NCBI GenBank assembly: GCA_963820375.1
Contig: CAWFZX010000033.1
Coordinates: 62,001-126,000, forward strand
Length of the DNA: 64,000 nucleotides
Reading direction: 5' to 3'
Source: AWTP1-13 sp963820375
GTDB lineage: Bacteria; Pseudomonadota; Alphaproteobacteria; Rhizobiales; Hyphomicrobiaceae
The first letter of the stretch is position 1; every line of letters starts with the position of its first letter. Shown piece by piece: positions 34,661-43,187 of this stretch. The notes under the pieces were generated by a model that saw nothing but the letters and a program-made list of their open reading frames with translations, made no database searches and was not told the origin of the DNA. The translations under genes were made by a program, and so were the position numbers.

Positions 34661-35884
34661 TCAGATCTCCTTCAGCTTACTGATCGTGGACGCGGGAACC
34701 CCAGCGAAATTGTTCGCCAGCAGATAATTCGGACTCGACCGCACCCATCGGTCGAGATCGATCTCCTCAAACTTGCCTTTGTCCCACGTTTGTACGATCT
34801 CGAGATCGTCGTCGCCGGTGTTCCTGATCGCGTGGCCGAAACCCGCGGGGATGTAGACCGCATCGCCCGGTGCGACATCGGCGATCTTGTAGCGCCCGCC
34901 CGATCCGAACAGCGCGACCTGGCCCTTGCCGCGGAGATAGTAATGCCATTCGTTGGCCTCGACGTGCCAATGCAGATTGCGCTGCTTGTTCTTATTGATG
35001 ATCATCAGCCCGCCGGACATGGTCTTGGAGGCCGGGAACTCGTCGACGGTTGCGAGGCGGAAGGTGCCGCCCTCGAAATCGCGCGCCGCCCTCGGATCTC
35101 GCAACAGCCTGAATTTGTGCGTCAATTCCTTCGGCCAAGGCGCCTCAAGCGCTTGCGAAATGGGCACAATCGGCCCCGCCTGGATGTAGGTCTCGCCTTT
35201 GGGAAAAGCGTCGAATACGTCCTTCGGTAGATGGAAGTTGGCGGCCAGGATGTCCTTCGGCGTTACATCGATCCAATCGGTGATCGAAAACGTTCCATGC
35301 TCGGAGAACGCGCCGTTGTCGAACGACAATATGAAGTGGCAAGGCTTGTCGCCGATGCATTGGATCGAGTGACCATGGCCCTTGGAGAAGTACCAAAGAT
35401 CGCCCGGCTCAAAGTGTTGATACCTCGCTCGCCCCGAAGTCTCGAGCAGGATCGTCTGGCATCTGCCGTCGATGACGAAGGCCCATTCGGCGGCTATGGC
35501 GTGCCAATGCAGTTCGCGTGATGCACCGGGGTTGAGGAACATGTGGACGCCGGCGATCCCTTTGCTCACCGGAAGCTGATGTAAGGTCGATTCCTTAGCC
35601 CAGCCGCCGGACGTGATTTTCGGAATGCCGCTGTCCAGCGAATACTTGAACTCCGGCATGGCCGCGATGTCTTTCGGATCGTGATCTGCGACCGTGGCGC
35701 CGGGTGGAAGCTGCACCGCGTTTCGGCCAAATCCGCCGTCGCCCGGATTGCCGCGATCGCTTGCCGCGGCCGCGGCCTGCATCAACGCAAGGCTGCTGGC
35801 GCCAAGCGCGGCTGCGCCCAGAAGAGCACGCCGACTGACGTCGCCAAGCTCCTCGGTGGTGCGCTGTTGCTCTAACTGGGTCAT
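34661..35884 (-). CDS. Oxalate-decarboxylase-like bicupin with Tat signal
   Basis: A 407-residue double cupin. Residues 19-45 are a Tat signal (SRRALLGAAALGASSLALM), so it is exported folded. Each cupin has a manganese site: HWHAIAAEWAFVIDG with later GHGHSIQ in the first, HWHVEANEWHYYLRG with later GFGHAI in the second. The lid over the first site reads SEHGT, retaining the Glu of the SENST lid that favours decarboxylation of oxalate over oxidation in Bacillus OxdC. The ATG at 35884 has a GGAGAGAG ribosome site. Oxalate to formate and CO2 is the best guess; the exact substrate is inferred. Confidence 0.87.
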   Translation of the reverse strand: MTQLEQQRTTEELGDVSRRALLGAAALGASSLALMQAAAAASDRGNPGDGGFGRNAVQLPPGATVADHDPKDIAAMPEFKYSLDSGIPKITSGGWAKESTLHQLPVSKGIAGVHMFLNPGASRELHWHAIAAEWAFVIDGRCQTILLETSGRARYQHFEPGDLWYFSKGHGHSIQCIGDKPCHFILSFDNGAFSEHGTFSITDWIDVTPKDILAANFHLPKDVFDAFPKGETYIQAGPIVPISQALEAPWPKELTHKFRLLRDPRAARDFEGGTFRLATVDEFPASKTMSGGLMIINKNKQRNLHWHVEANEWHYYLRGKGQVALFGSGGRYKIADVAPGDAVYIPAGFGHAIRNTGDDDLEIVQTWDKGKFEEIDLDRWVRSSPNYLLANNFAGVPASTISKLKEI

Positions 35885-36306
35885 GGGCTCTCTCCGCAAT
35901 GCATTGGCTCTCCGAAATGATTGTGAAGGGGAGGCGCGCACCGCTATTTCTCTGTCCGCTGAAGCAACGCAAAGCGGCAGGCAACTCTGCACCGCTCTCC
36001 GCGTCCGCTGTTCACCGGGGGTGGCGGGTGAAGACACTCGCGGCTGTTGAGGGTCCAAGAAAACTGGCGGTGTGTACAATGACGACAACGGGCGCATCAT
36101 GTTCTCCCCGGCCGAGACGGGCTCGACCTTAAGAAGACTTGCACGAAGCAACCGACGTGCCTGGCCCTGACTTGGAACGCTCAAGACGGGACGAACGCCG
36201 CTATTGCCATCAGATCGGAGAAGAAAAGGCACCGGTATGAGGGAAAACGCCGAAAATGTGTGAGTAAGCACCCGGAAATTCCGGCCGCCCAATCTGGCGA
36301 AGCTGC
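35885..36306. other. Intergenic region, no supported gene
   Basis: About 420 bases upstream of the bicupin. It should contain its promoter. Composition is uneven, with AT-richer patches around 36180-36260. No gene, RNA or repeat is recognisable. Confidence 0.4.
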
Positions 36307-36423
36307 ATGAGGCGGCGGGAATTTGTCACGCTCCTTGGCGGCGCGGCAGCCGCTTGGTCGCTCGCGCAGCAGGCGGCGATGTCACCTTCCCGCTTTCGCT
36401 ACTCGGCCGCGCCGACGAGGTGA
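36307..36423 (+). pseudogene. Stub of an ABC transporter substrate-binding protein
   Basis: A 38-codon frame opening MRRREFVTLLGGAAAAWSLAQQ, then TGA. This is the near-invariant Tat-like opening of a large group of binding proteins (DUF534/TctC-like) in Bradyrhizobium relatives, which normally continue for about 330 residues. Nothing of the mature protein follows in any frame I can recognise. It is therefore a truncated remnant rather than a small gene. Confidence 0.55.
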
Positions 36424-36585
36424 TCGAGTAGGCCTTTGCAATCTACGCAGCGGGCGATCGCCCAGAGCGGCAAGTGGACGGGGATCAAGCCCAACGACCT
36501 GCGGGGTGCCCACAACCGGAAGAAGGACCGCTGCCCCTATGGGCACGCCCTGACGACGGAGAACACCCTCTTGACGAATGGTTGA
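36424..36585 (+). pseudogene. Possible HNH-endonuclease-like fragment
   Basis: The frame following the stub reads AHNRKKDRCPYGHALTTENT before a stop at 36583. The CPxGHxxTxENT pattern resembles the zinc-binding end of small HNH or phage-type proteins. There is no start codon and no continuation. The match is by eye and short, so this is a hint of mobile-element debris, not a firm call. The rest of the gap to 36853 holds nothing I can support. Confidence 0.25.
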
Positions 36586-36853
36586 CAGGCGCCGATCGGC
36601 CGCCAACGCTACCGGGTGCGACAACAGAAATCTGCGCGCGCGTGCCGTTCTAAGACTTTCCCTAACGCCAGTCCGGGTAAGTGCTGATTGCTGTGCCGTC
36701 GTCGGGCGGTTTAGCACACCCGCTATGCTAAACCCGCCGTGACAGGTTGCGCGCGGCCAAGCTAATTCCGAGTTCGGCGGCGCCTGCCGACCCACGGGGG
36801 GCGGCGGGGGTGGCCGATACGGCCGTGGGTAAGGCGGTCCGCAGGAGACAAAC

Positions 36854-37810
36854 ATGAGCTTGGACAACACCTCACATCCCCCGGTCAAGCACTGCGCCGA
36901 CGTCGTGAACGCCAAGTACATCCACGGTAGACCGGGGCACGAGTTGGTTCCGTCGCGCTACGCGCACCGGGTCGGCGAGATTGACGTGCTGGTGGTCAGC
37001 GATGGGGTGCTATCGCTGCCAGGCGCGATGTTGGGCCACAACGTCGACCCGGCCGTCCGGGCGGCCTGGCTGGAGGACATGTTCCTGCCGCCGGATGTGC
37101 TCGAGTGGGCGCTGAACGCGGTCGTAGTGCGTAGCGGCGGCCGGACCATACTCATCGACGCTGGGATAGGGGGGGAGTTCCCGGACTTGCCGCGGGCCGG
37201 GCAGTGGGCCCAGCGACTGGAGGCCGCCGGCATCGATCTCGCATCCGTGACCGACGTGGTGCTCACCCACATGCACATGGACCACTGTGGCGGGCTGCTC
37301 GTCGACGGGGTGAAAGAGCGGCTGCGTCCGGACCTGCGGGTCCACGTGGCGGCCGCCGAGGCCGAGTTCTGGGCGTCGCCCGATTTCTCCCGCGTCTCCA
37401 TGCCGCCGGGGTTCCCGGACGCGCTTCGGCGGACGGCCAAGCGGTTCTTGAACGAATACCGCAGCCAGATGCGGACGTTCGAGACGGAGTACGAGGTGGC
37501 GCCGGGGGTGGTCGTCCATCGTACCGGCGGCCACACCCCCGGGCACAGCGTGGTCCGCCTGGCGTCCGGCGGCGACCGGCTGACGTTCGCCGGGGACCTC
37601 GTGTTCCAGGTCGGGTTCGAGCACCCCGACTGGTACAACGGCTTCGAACACGACCCCGAGGAGGCGGCCCGCGTCCGGGTCCGTCTTCTGCGGGAGCTGG
37701 CGGCGAACCGCGAGTCGCTGGTGGCCACTCACCTGTCGTTCCCGTCCGTCTGCCATGTGGCGGTCGACGGCGACGTCTTTCGTTGGGTACCGGGCCCCTG
37801 GGAGTATTGA
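36854..37810 (+). CDS. MBL-fold metallo-hydrolase
   Basis: A 318-residue metallo-beta-lactamase-fold protein with the zinc motif THMHMDHCGG near 138-147, a later HTPGHS and LTFAGDLVF (bridging Asp). The length and the EIDVLVVSDGVLSLPGAMLGHN opening fit the group of lactonase-like enzymes of about 300 residues. The N-terminal 30 residues before RVGEIDV may be an over-long start, though the ATG at 36854 has an AGGAGA ribosome site. No signal peptide. It is surrounded by gene remnants but is itself intact. Confidence 0.88.
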   Translation: MSLDNTSHPPVKHCADVVNAKYIHGRPGHELVPSRYAHRVGEIDVLVVSDGVLSLPGAMLGHNVDPAVRAAWLEDMFLPPDVLEWALNAVVVRSGGRTILIDAGIGGEFPDLPRAGQWAQRLEAAGIDLASVTDVVLTHMHMDHCGGLLVDGVKERLRPDLRVHVAAAEAEFWASPDFSRVSMPPGFPDALRRTAKRFLNEYRSQMRTFETEYEVAPGVVVHRTGGHTPGHSVVRLASGGDRLTFAGDLVFQVGFEHPDWYNGFEHDPEEAARVRVRLLRELAANRESLVATHLSFPSVCHVAVDGDVFRWVPGPWEY

Positions 37811-38198
37811 CCGCTTGTTGGGTTGGGGGCGAACGAGACGACCGCATGCGTTTGAACAACTGGTCGACCGCTGCCGCATACGACACCGCCCGTATCTTCG
37901 CCGGCTTAGGCTTCGGCTCCTCCGCCGCGAGCAGTCGATCATCTCGCGCCCGCGCCGCACCGGCATGTGCTCCGGCAGCTGCAGGTGTAGGGCCTCTGCT
38001 CGGGATCGATCCGGCATTTCAAGCGGCGCGTCATGGGCAGTATGTAGGGTGTCCCCACGCCGTTTTGCATTTCGGCCGCAACCCTCTGATCAACGGCCCG
38101 ACACATTTAGCAAAAAGACGGTTCAAACCTACAAGATTCCAGCCGCACCAGGCGCTATCGAGCCCTTTGGCGCAGCTGCAGCCTGAGCCGGAGGAAGC
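37811..38198. other. Intergenic region, no supported gene
   Basis: A 388-base gap between the MBL hydrolase and the next alpha/beta hydrolase. Several frames stay open across it, but their content is Arg/Ser-rich and matches no family. I see no RNA gene and no clear terminator. Confidence 0.4.
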
Positions 38199-39121
38199 AT
38201 GAGTCGGTCGCTCGTTTCGCATTTCGCTGGCCTAGCCTTGCTCCTCGTGATGGCCCTCGTTACCGCTGCGGCGGCCCAAGGAGCGATCACAACGATCGAC
38301 AGCCGCTTTGCGGAGGTCAACGGCATCAAGCTGCACTATCTGATCGCCGGTAAGGGCCCGCCAGTGCTGCTGCTGCACGGCTATGCCCAAAATAGCCACA
38401 TGTGGCGGCCTCTCATGGCGGAGCTTGCCAAGACGCATACAGTGATTGCCCCTGACCTGCGCGGATTTGGGCAATCGGACAAGCCAGAGAGCGGCTACGA
38501 CAAACCGAACATGGCTCAGGACGTGCACGCCCTCTGTGCCTCGCTGGGGCACATGCGCGTCGGGGTTGTCGGCCATGATATCGGGCTCATGGTGGCCTAC
38601 GCCTACGCCGCCCAGTATCCGACGGAAGTGGACCGCATCGTCTTGATGGACGCCTTTCTTCCAGGCGTGGGCGATTGGACGGGCGTCTGGCTCCTGAGGG
38701 ACCTGTGGCATTTTCACTTCTACGGTAAGACGCCGCTGGCGCTTGTCGAGGGTCGGGAGCGCATCTACTTCGAGCACTTCTGGAACGACTTCGCAGCCGA
38801 TCCCGCACGCTCGGTTTCCGAGGCTGATCGGCAGTTTTATGCGGCAGCCTATGCTCAGCCCGGTGCCATGCGGGCAGGCTTCGAGGTGTTTCGCGCCTTC
38901 GAGCAGGACGCCAAGCACTTCGCCAGCTTCGCTAGGATCAAACCGAAGATGCCGATGTTGGTGCTGACTGGAGAAAAGGCCTCAGGTGAATTCCTGATTA
39001 GCCAGGGGCGCCTGGTTGCTGAAAACGTCGAGGGCGCGGTTATAAGGGTTCCGGACATTGGCTCGTGGATGAGGCGCCTGAACAAGTGACTGCAAGACTT
39101 GTGAACTTCCTTGCGCGCTGA
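38199..39121 (+). pseudogene. Exported alpha/beta hydrolase (epoxide-hydrolase-like), frameshift near C-terminus
   Basis: Residues 1-27 are a signal peptide (ALLLVMALVTAAAAQ). The fold is that of epoxide hydrolases and haloacid dehalogenases: HGYAQNSHMWRPLM and an Asp nucleophile (Asp127) in VVGHDIGLM. The frame as given ends at 39089 with VIRVPDIGSWMRRLNK. If one G is restored in the GGG at 39046-39048 it continues GSGHWLVDEAPEQVTARLVN to the TGA at 39119, bringing back the catalytic His in GSGHW. As written the protein lacks its general base. It is either a fresh pseudogene or a homopolymer sequencing error. Confidence 0.82.
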
Positions 39122-39382
39122 GGTGAACATTGCGCACAGCTATCAGCGTCGCGCGAGAGGTGAGGAATATCCGACGTTTGGGATCGCCGTTCTACGGTAC
39201 CGCAGCACGCCTGCGTTTTCACGCAGCCAAGACCCACAACGGAAGTTGGCTATTCGACGCTGAGCCGCTCTGGAGGCTACGCGAACCTTTCGGGTCATTC
39301 TCCCGGATATGCGAGGGTTTGTGCCGATCCCCGTCCACGCCGGGTCGGCTGCATCATCCCACAATCATCAAGGAGGCACCAC

Positions 39383-40207
39383 ATGGGCACGATCACAACC
39401 AGAGACGGCACAGAGATCTTTTACAAAGACTGGGGCAAGGGTCAGCCCATCGTGTTCAGTCATGGCTGGCCGCTGTCGGCCGATGACTGGGACACGCAGA
39501 TGCTGTTCTTCCTCAAGCACGGCTATCGCGTCATAGCTCATGACCGCCGAGGCCACGGCCGGTCCGCTCAGGTGAGCGACGGTCACGACATGGATCACTA
39601 TGCCGATGACCTGGCGGCGCTGACAGCGCATCTCGACCTGAAGAACGCCATTCACGTTGGCCATTCCACCGGCGGCGGCGAGGTAGCGCACTATCTGGGA
39701 CGGCATGGCGAGAGTCGGGTGGTGAAGGCGGCTCTGATCAGTGCAGTGCCGCCGCTGATGGTGAAGACGGCGGCTAATCCGGGCGGGCTTGCCAAGGAAG
39801 TGTTCGACGGATTGCAGGCGCAGCTCGCGGCCAATCGCTCGCAATTCTATCGCGACCTGCCGGCGGGGCCATTCTACGGATTCAACCGGCCGGGCACGAA
39901 AGCGTCGGAGGCGATCATCCAGAACTGGTGGAGACAGGGCATGATGGGCGGTGCGAAGGCGCATTACGACGGCATTGTCGCCTTCTCACAGACCGATTTC
40001 ACCGACGACCTCAAGAAGATCACAGTGCCGGTGCTGGTGATGCATGGCGACGACGATCAGATCGTTCCCTATGCCGACGCCGGACCATTGTCGGCAAAGC
40101 TGCTGAAAAACGGGACGCTGAAGACCTACAAGGGCTTCCCGCACGGCATGCCGACCACGCAGGCAGACACGATCAATGCCGACTTGCTAGCGTTCCTGAA
40201 AGCCTGA
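39383..40207 (+). CDS. Alpha/beta hydrolase, cofactor-free chloroperoxidase/arylesterase type
   Basis: A 274-residue protein of the non-heme haloperoxidase/esterase group. Ser95 in VGHSTGGGEVAHY, the Asp in MHGDDDQIVPY (about 223-225) and the His near 254 in GFPHGMP form the triad. The typical opening MGTITTRDGTEIFYKDWG and RRGHGRS are present. Such enzymes hydrolyse esters and, with acetate and peroxide, show perhydrolase/halogenating activity. The ribosome site AAGGAGG precedes the ATG. It is intact; it converges with a truncated SDR gene whose 3' end is missing. Confidence 0.92.
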   Translation: MGTITTRDGTEIFYKDWGKGQPIVFSHGWPLSADDWDTQMLFFLKHGYRVIAHDRRGHGRSAQVSDGHDMDHYADDLAALTAHLDLKNAIHVGHSTGGGEVAHYLGRHGESRVVKAALISAVPPLMVKTAANPGGLAKEVFDGLQAQLAANRSQFYRDLPAGPFYGFNRPGTKASEAIIQNWWRQGMMGGAKAHYDGIVAFSQTDFTDDLKKITVPVLVMHGDDDQIVPYADAGPLSAKLLKNGTLKTYKGFPHGMPTTQADTINADLLAFLKA

Positions 40208-40221
40208 CGCTTTGGCCCTAG

Positions 40222-40550
40222 CGCCGTCCGATAGCCGCTGTCCTGCAGGTGATCGGTGCCGACGACCGAAAGCGCGACATGATGCTGGATGCCGGCGCCG
40301 ACTTCGGCGGCGGTCAGGTTCCCGCCCGCGGTCTGGAAGAAGTCCATCGCGGCCTGGTCTGCGAATGACGGCGAGTTAGCCACGTCGACGACGACGGCAG
40401 CGTTCGCCAGCGCCTCGGCCAAATCCTCGCCGGTGATCGTCTTGACGCCTGTGTTCGGCGCGGCGGCAATCGCCGCGTGCCCCTTGAGCTTGAGCTTCCC
40501 ACCACCTTTGATCCGATCAGGCCGGTTCCGCCGATAACCACGATCTTCAC
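40222..40550 (-). pseudogene. NAD(P)-binding SDR/NmrA-like oxidoreductase, truncated and frameshifted
   Basis: The GTG at 40550 opens VKIVVIGGTGLIGSKVV, a Rossmann glycine motif. After one missing base near 40500 the frame continues KLKLKGHAAIAAAPNTGVKT, then ALANAAVVVDVANSPSFADQAAMDFF, and HHVALSVVGTDHLQDSGYR. There homology stops at about 40225, where sequence of the oppositely oriented hydrolase begins. Full members are about 250 residues, so more than half is gone. A deletion joined the two genes tail to tail. Confidence 0.75.
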
Positions 40551-40967
40551 GACTTCACCTCTCGTTGCTGGTTTTGCGCGAGGGGTGCTGTATCGGTTCA
40601 GGGCTGCATTTGTGCCGTTGCTATTCGTACGTCCAGATAGCGTGCAGCCAAGAATTGCGTGCTTATCCCGCCGATATTGTGCAGTGGGCTCGGTTCAACA
40701 AGAGACCTGTGCCGACCTACGCCAGATTCTCGGGGTCGCTCAGCCGATCGCCTAGGGATTCTACCTATACCTCCCGCGGGCACCCGGGGAGAACAATGCT
40801 GGCTCTGGGCTGGCCCAAAAGGGAGGTGGATTCAGTGGCACGACAGTCCAGCGTGCGATCGCAAGGCTGGCGGGGCCAACGCACCGACCGCGCCCAAGGG
40901 TTGATCGACGGCTGGCCGCGTGTCACCGCGATCAAGTAGGCGACATCATCGGCACTGGAGAAGCGCT
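40551..40967. other. Intergenic region, no supported gene
   Basis: A 417-base stretch between the SDR remnant and a small ORF. An open frame (40565-40939) exists, but its Cys/Arg-rich content and lack of a ribosome site argue against a gene. No repeat or RNA is recognised. Confidence 0.4.
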
Positions 40968-41186
40968 ATGGCGAGAACCTACCGTGAAATTGCAATGGAG
41001 GAAATGCTGCGAACCGTCGAAGAAGCGATGCACCGCGTGATTAACTGGTGGGGAGTCCTGCCGCCGCCGATGGAAGAAGCGGTCGAGCAGTTTCGCACCC
41101 AACTTGGGGCGGCAATTGATTCCATAGAATTTGTAAAAAAGGCACTCGACAGAGAAGTACACGAAACTGAGCTGCGGTTAGATTAG
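40968..41186 (+). CDS. Small helical protein of unknown function
   Basis: A 72-residue protein starting MARTYREIAMEEMLRTVEEA. It is acidic and almost wholly helical in prediction by eye, with a WWGVLPPPMEEAVEQF turn in the middle. A GGAGAAG ribosome site sits about 5 bases before the ATG at 40968. The residue pattern looks like real protein rather than shadow. I recognise no family. It lies alone between remnants. Confidence 0.5.
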   Translation: MARTYREIAMEEMLRTVEEAMHRVINWWGVLPPPMEEAVEQFRTQLGAAIDSIEFVKKALDREVHETELRLD

Positions 41187-41406
41187 TAGCTCGGCAATTG
41201 CATGAACACCCTGCGCGCACTCTGCTCGCGGGTGCGGGCGGTGGGGAGCTTGTAGATGATGGTGTTTGAATGTTGGCGTGTCCGAGCCAGTCTGCCCGAC
41301 GCGGAACTCGGCGCTTGACGGCCATTGAGGCACCCAGGGTTGTCCCGGATCTGTCCCGTGGACCGGTCTAGGCAACTGGTGTGAATTGAGATCGACGGAT
41401 GTGGAC

Positions 41407-42465
41407 TCAGTGTGCGCCCTGGTAGTGCGCCTTGAGGAGATCGCCGCCGAACACACTATTGGGATCGATCCAAACGGAGTGCACGTGATTGGCGCCGTCC
41501 TGAGTGTTGTCGTACTCGACCAGCACGCTCGGTCCATGCACCCGAAAATAGTGCGGACGCCCCCGCTCGGGGCTGCCGGCCCAGGCGAAGTGCAGCGTCT
41601 CTAATCCCGCCTGGCGCAGCCGGGCGAGCGCAAGGCCGGCGATCTCCTCGCGCATGGTGCCGGCATAGAGCTCTAGGATGCGCATCACGCCGCCGCGCTG
41701 AGGTTCGTTCAAAGCTGACAGCGCGATGCCTTCGAAGCGCTGCAGGGATAGCTCGCGACCCGGCCCCGCCACGATATCGCCGAGCGCCCGATCGGCAATC
41801 AGCGCTTGGCCGCGCGCGCTGCCCTCGAGCGAACGCACCAGCGAGAAGGCGGCATCCTCCTCCGCCCCGAGCAGGCGAAAGCCGGCGTGGGCATGTCGCT
41901 CGGGCACCCTGGCGGGATTGGCACCGAAGAAAACCGGTGTCACGGCCACGCCAAATCCCGGGGCGACCACGGTCGTGAGCGAAAGGTGATGCCCCTCAAA
42001 GCGCCAGCACCAGGGTGCCGTCGCCGCCGGGTCGCCAAACAGCACAACGGCATAGTTACCCGGATCGCGGAAGCTTGGGTTGCGCGTCAACTCGCCCAAG
42101 GTGCGCTCGACCATGAGTTGGGCCCGCACTTGCTCAAGCCCGCGGACGCTGAGCAAAGAGCCGAGCAGGTCCCAGGCAGCCGCGGCCTGCGCGGCATTCA
42201 TGTCGCGAAAGGCGACGCCGGGTCGACTGCGCGGCACGTAGTGCCAGCTTTTGCGCTGCGGATCGCCCCAGTCGAGCCGGCCGCGCGCCTGCTGGCCGGC
42301 GGCAAGTGTCGCCAGCCAGGCAGTTGCCGCTTTGGCCATGTCATGACTGACTTCGGGCAGCGCCGCCCAGGCCAGACCCGAGAGCGGCACTGAGGCGCCC
42401 GCGGCAACCGTCGCGCCGAGGAACTCGCGCCGGCTCGGCTTCGGATCGGCATGATGGTGACCCAT
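41407..42465 (-). CDS. Tat-exported DUF3500 protein
   Basis: A 352-residue protein with a Tat signal (SRREFLGATVAAGASVPLSGLAWA, 11-35) and the DUF3500 domain. Recognisable parts are GRLDWGDPQRKSWHYVPRSRPGV, the His-rich EGHHLSLTTVVAPG and the C-terminal HYFRVHGPSVLVEYDNTQDGANHVHSVWID. The conserved HH and HVH residues suggest a metal or cofactor site, but no reaction is established for the family. The start at 42465 has a GATGAGG site. It follows a cupin gene by 10 bases on the same strand, so the two are one operon. Confidence 0.87.
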   Translation of the reverse strand: MGHHHADPKPSRREFLGATVAAGASVPLSGLAWAALPEVSHDMAKAATAWLATLAAGQQARGRLDWGDPQRKSWHYVPRSRPGVAFRDMNAAQAAAAWDLLGSLLSVRGLEQVRAQLMVERTLGELTRNPSFRDPGNYAVVLFGDPAATAPWCWRFEGHHLSLTTVVAPGFGVAVTPVFFGANPARVPERHAHAGFRLLGAEEDAAFSLVRSLEGSARGQALIADRALGDIVAGPGRELSLQRFEGIALSALNEPQRGGVMRILELYAGTMREEIAGLALARLRQAGLETLHFAWAGSPERGRPHYFRVHGPSVLVEYDNTQDGANHVHSVWIDPNSVFGGDLLKAHYQGAH

Positions 42466-42475
42466 GACCCGAGCC

Positions 42476-42865
42476 TCATCTAGGCACGTCGGTATCAAAA
42501 AACTTGTTCGGTCGCAAAAAGAAGGACAGGGCCAAACAGCCGTTGGGAGCACGGGCATTGTGTCGGCTGCCGGCCGGCCGCCACACGTAGTTGCCGGCGG
42601 TGGCGACGCCTTCGTCATCCTCAAGGCTACCTTCGAGCACAAAGGTTTGTTCGAGCTCGACATGCTCGTGATCGGGCAGCACGGCCCCGGGGGCGAAGCG
42701 CGTGAGCGCGGTGAGCAGGCCCGTCTGCTGGTCCTCCATCAGGATCTTCAAATCGACGCCTTGGAACCGCGTGGGCACCCACGGCAAGGCCGAAACATTG
42801 ACGTAACGCGAGGCCAGGCTGGCCAGTACCGCATGCTCGGGCACATGGGGCGTCATGGCAGTCAT
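42476..42865 (-). CDS. Cupin domain protein (ChrR-like)
   Basis: A 129-residue single cupin. The metal motif is PDHEHVELEQTFVLEG, with a later His in AGSRHNARAP. It resembles the C-terminal anti-ECFsigma ChrR cupin and related small dioxygenase-like proteins, but there is no zinc-binding anti-sigma part. The ATG at 42865 has GGAGGAA 6 bases upstream. It leads the DUF3500 gene. Upstream lies a tandem-repeat tract, listed separately. Confidence 0.85.
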   Translation of the reverse strand: MTAMTPHVPEHAVLASLASRYVNVSALPWVPTRFQGVDLKILMEDQQTGLLTALTRFAPGAVLPDHEHVELEQTFVLEGSLEDDEGVATAGNYVWRPAGSRHNARAPNGCLALSFFLRPNKFFDTDVPR

Positions 42866-42937
42866 GGTGTTCCTCCATCCAATCGCTGGGGCTAGCCTGA
42901 CGCTGCTTGTGGCGCCGGGCAACCGAAATCCAATGGC

Positions 42938-43079
42938 GGTTGGCCCCAGCGGTTGACCCCAGTGGTTGACCCCAGTGGTTGACCCCAGTCTGGCGCCTGC
43001 CCCCAATCTGGCGCTTGGCCAAAATCTAGCGCCGGCCCCAAGTCTGGCGCCGGCCCCACGTCTTGGGGGCGGCCGAGCG
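42938..43079. repeat. Two adjacent short tandem-repeat arrays
   Basis: First array: four copies of a 13-base unit GGTTGACCCCAGT at 42938, 42951, 42964 and 42977 (the first degenerate, the other three identical). Immediately after: four 18-base units of the form CTGGCGCCGGCCCCAAGT at 42990, 43008, 43026 and 43044, each with a few changes, and a decayed fifth to 43079. They fill the 322-base gap between the divergent cupin and GGDEF-EAL genes, about 110 bases before the latter. A variable-number tract or a cluster of protein-binding sites is possible. Confidence 0.85.
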
Positions 43080-43187
43080 GGCGCCGCCGAGAAGCGTAAA
43101 TATTTGCGAAACCTCTATTTGTCGGTTTTTTCATCATTGAATTTTACGCTTCCCGCCAGGGTCGCGTTTGGGAGGAGCAGGGGCGCT

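Noticed and set aside
36382..36921. A minus-strand frame of 179 codons with a poly-proline stretch
   Set aside because: It overlaps the MBL gene start and low-complexity sequence; the content is not protein-like.
37811..38198. Open frames through the gap after the MBL hydrolase, considered as transposase remnants
   Set aside because: No DDE or HTH pattern, no terminal inverted repeats, no target duplication visible.
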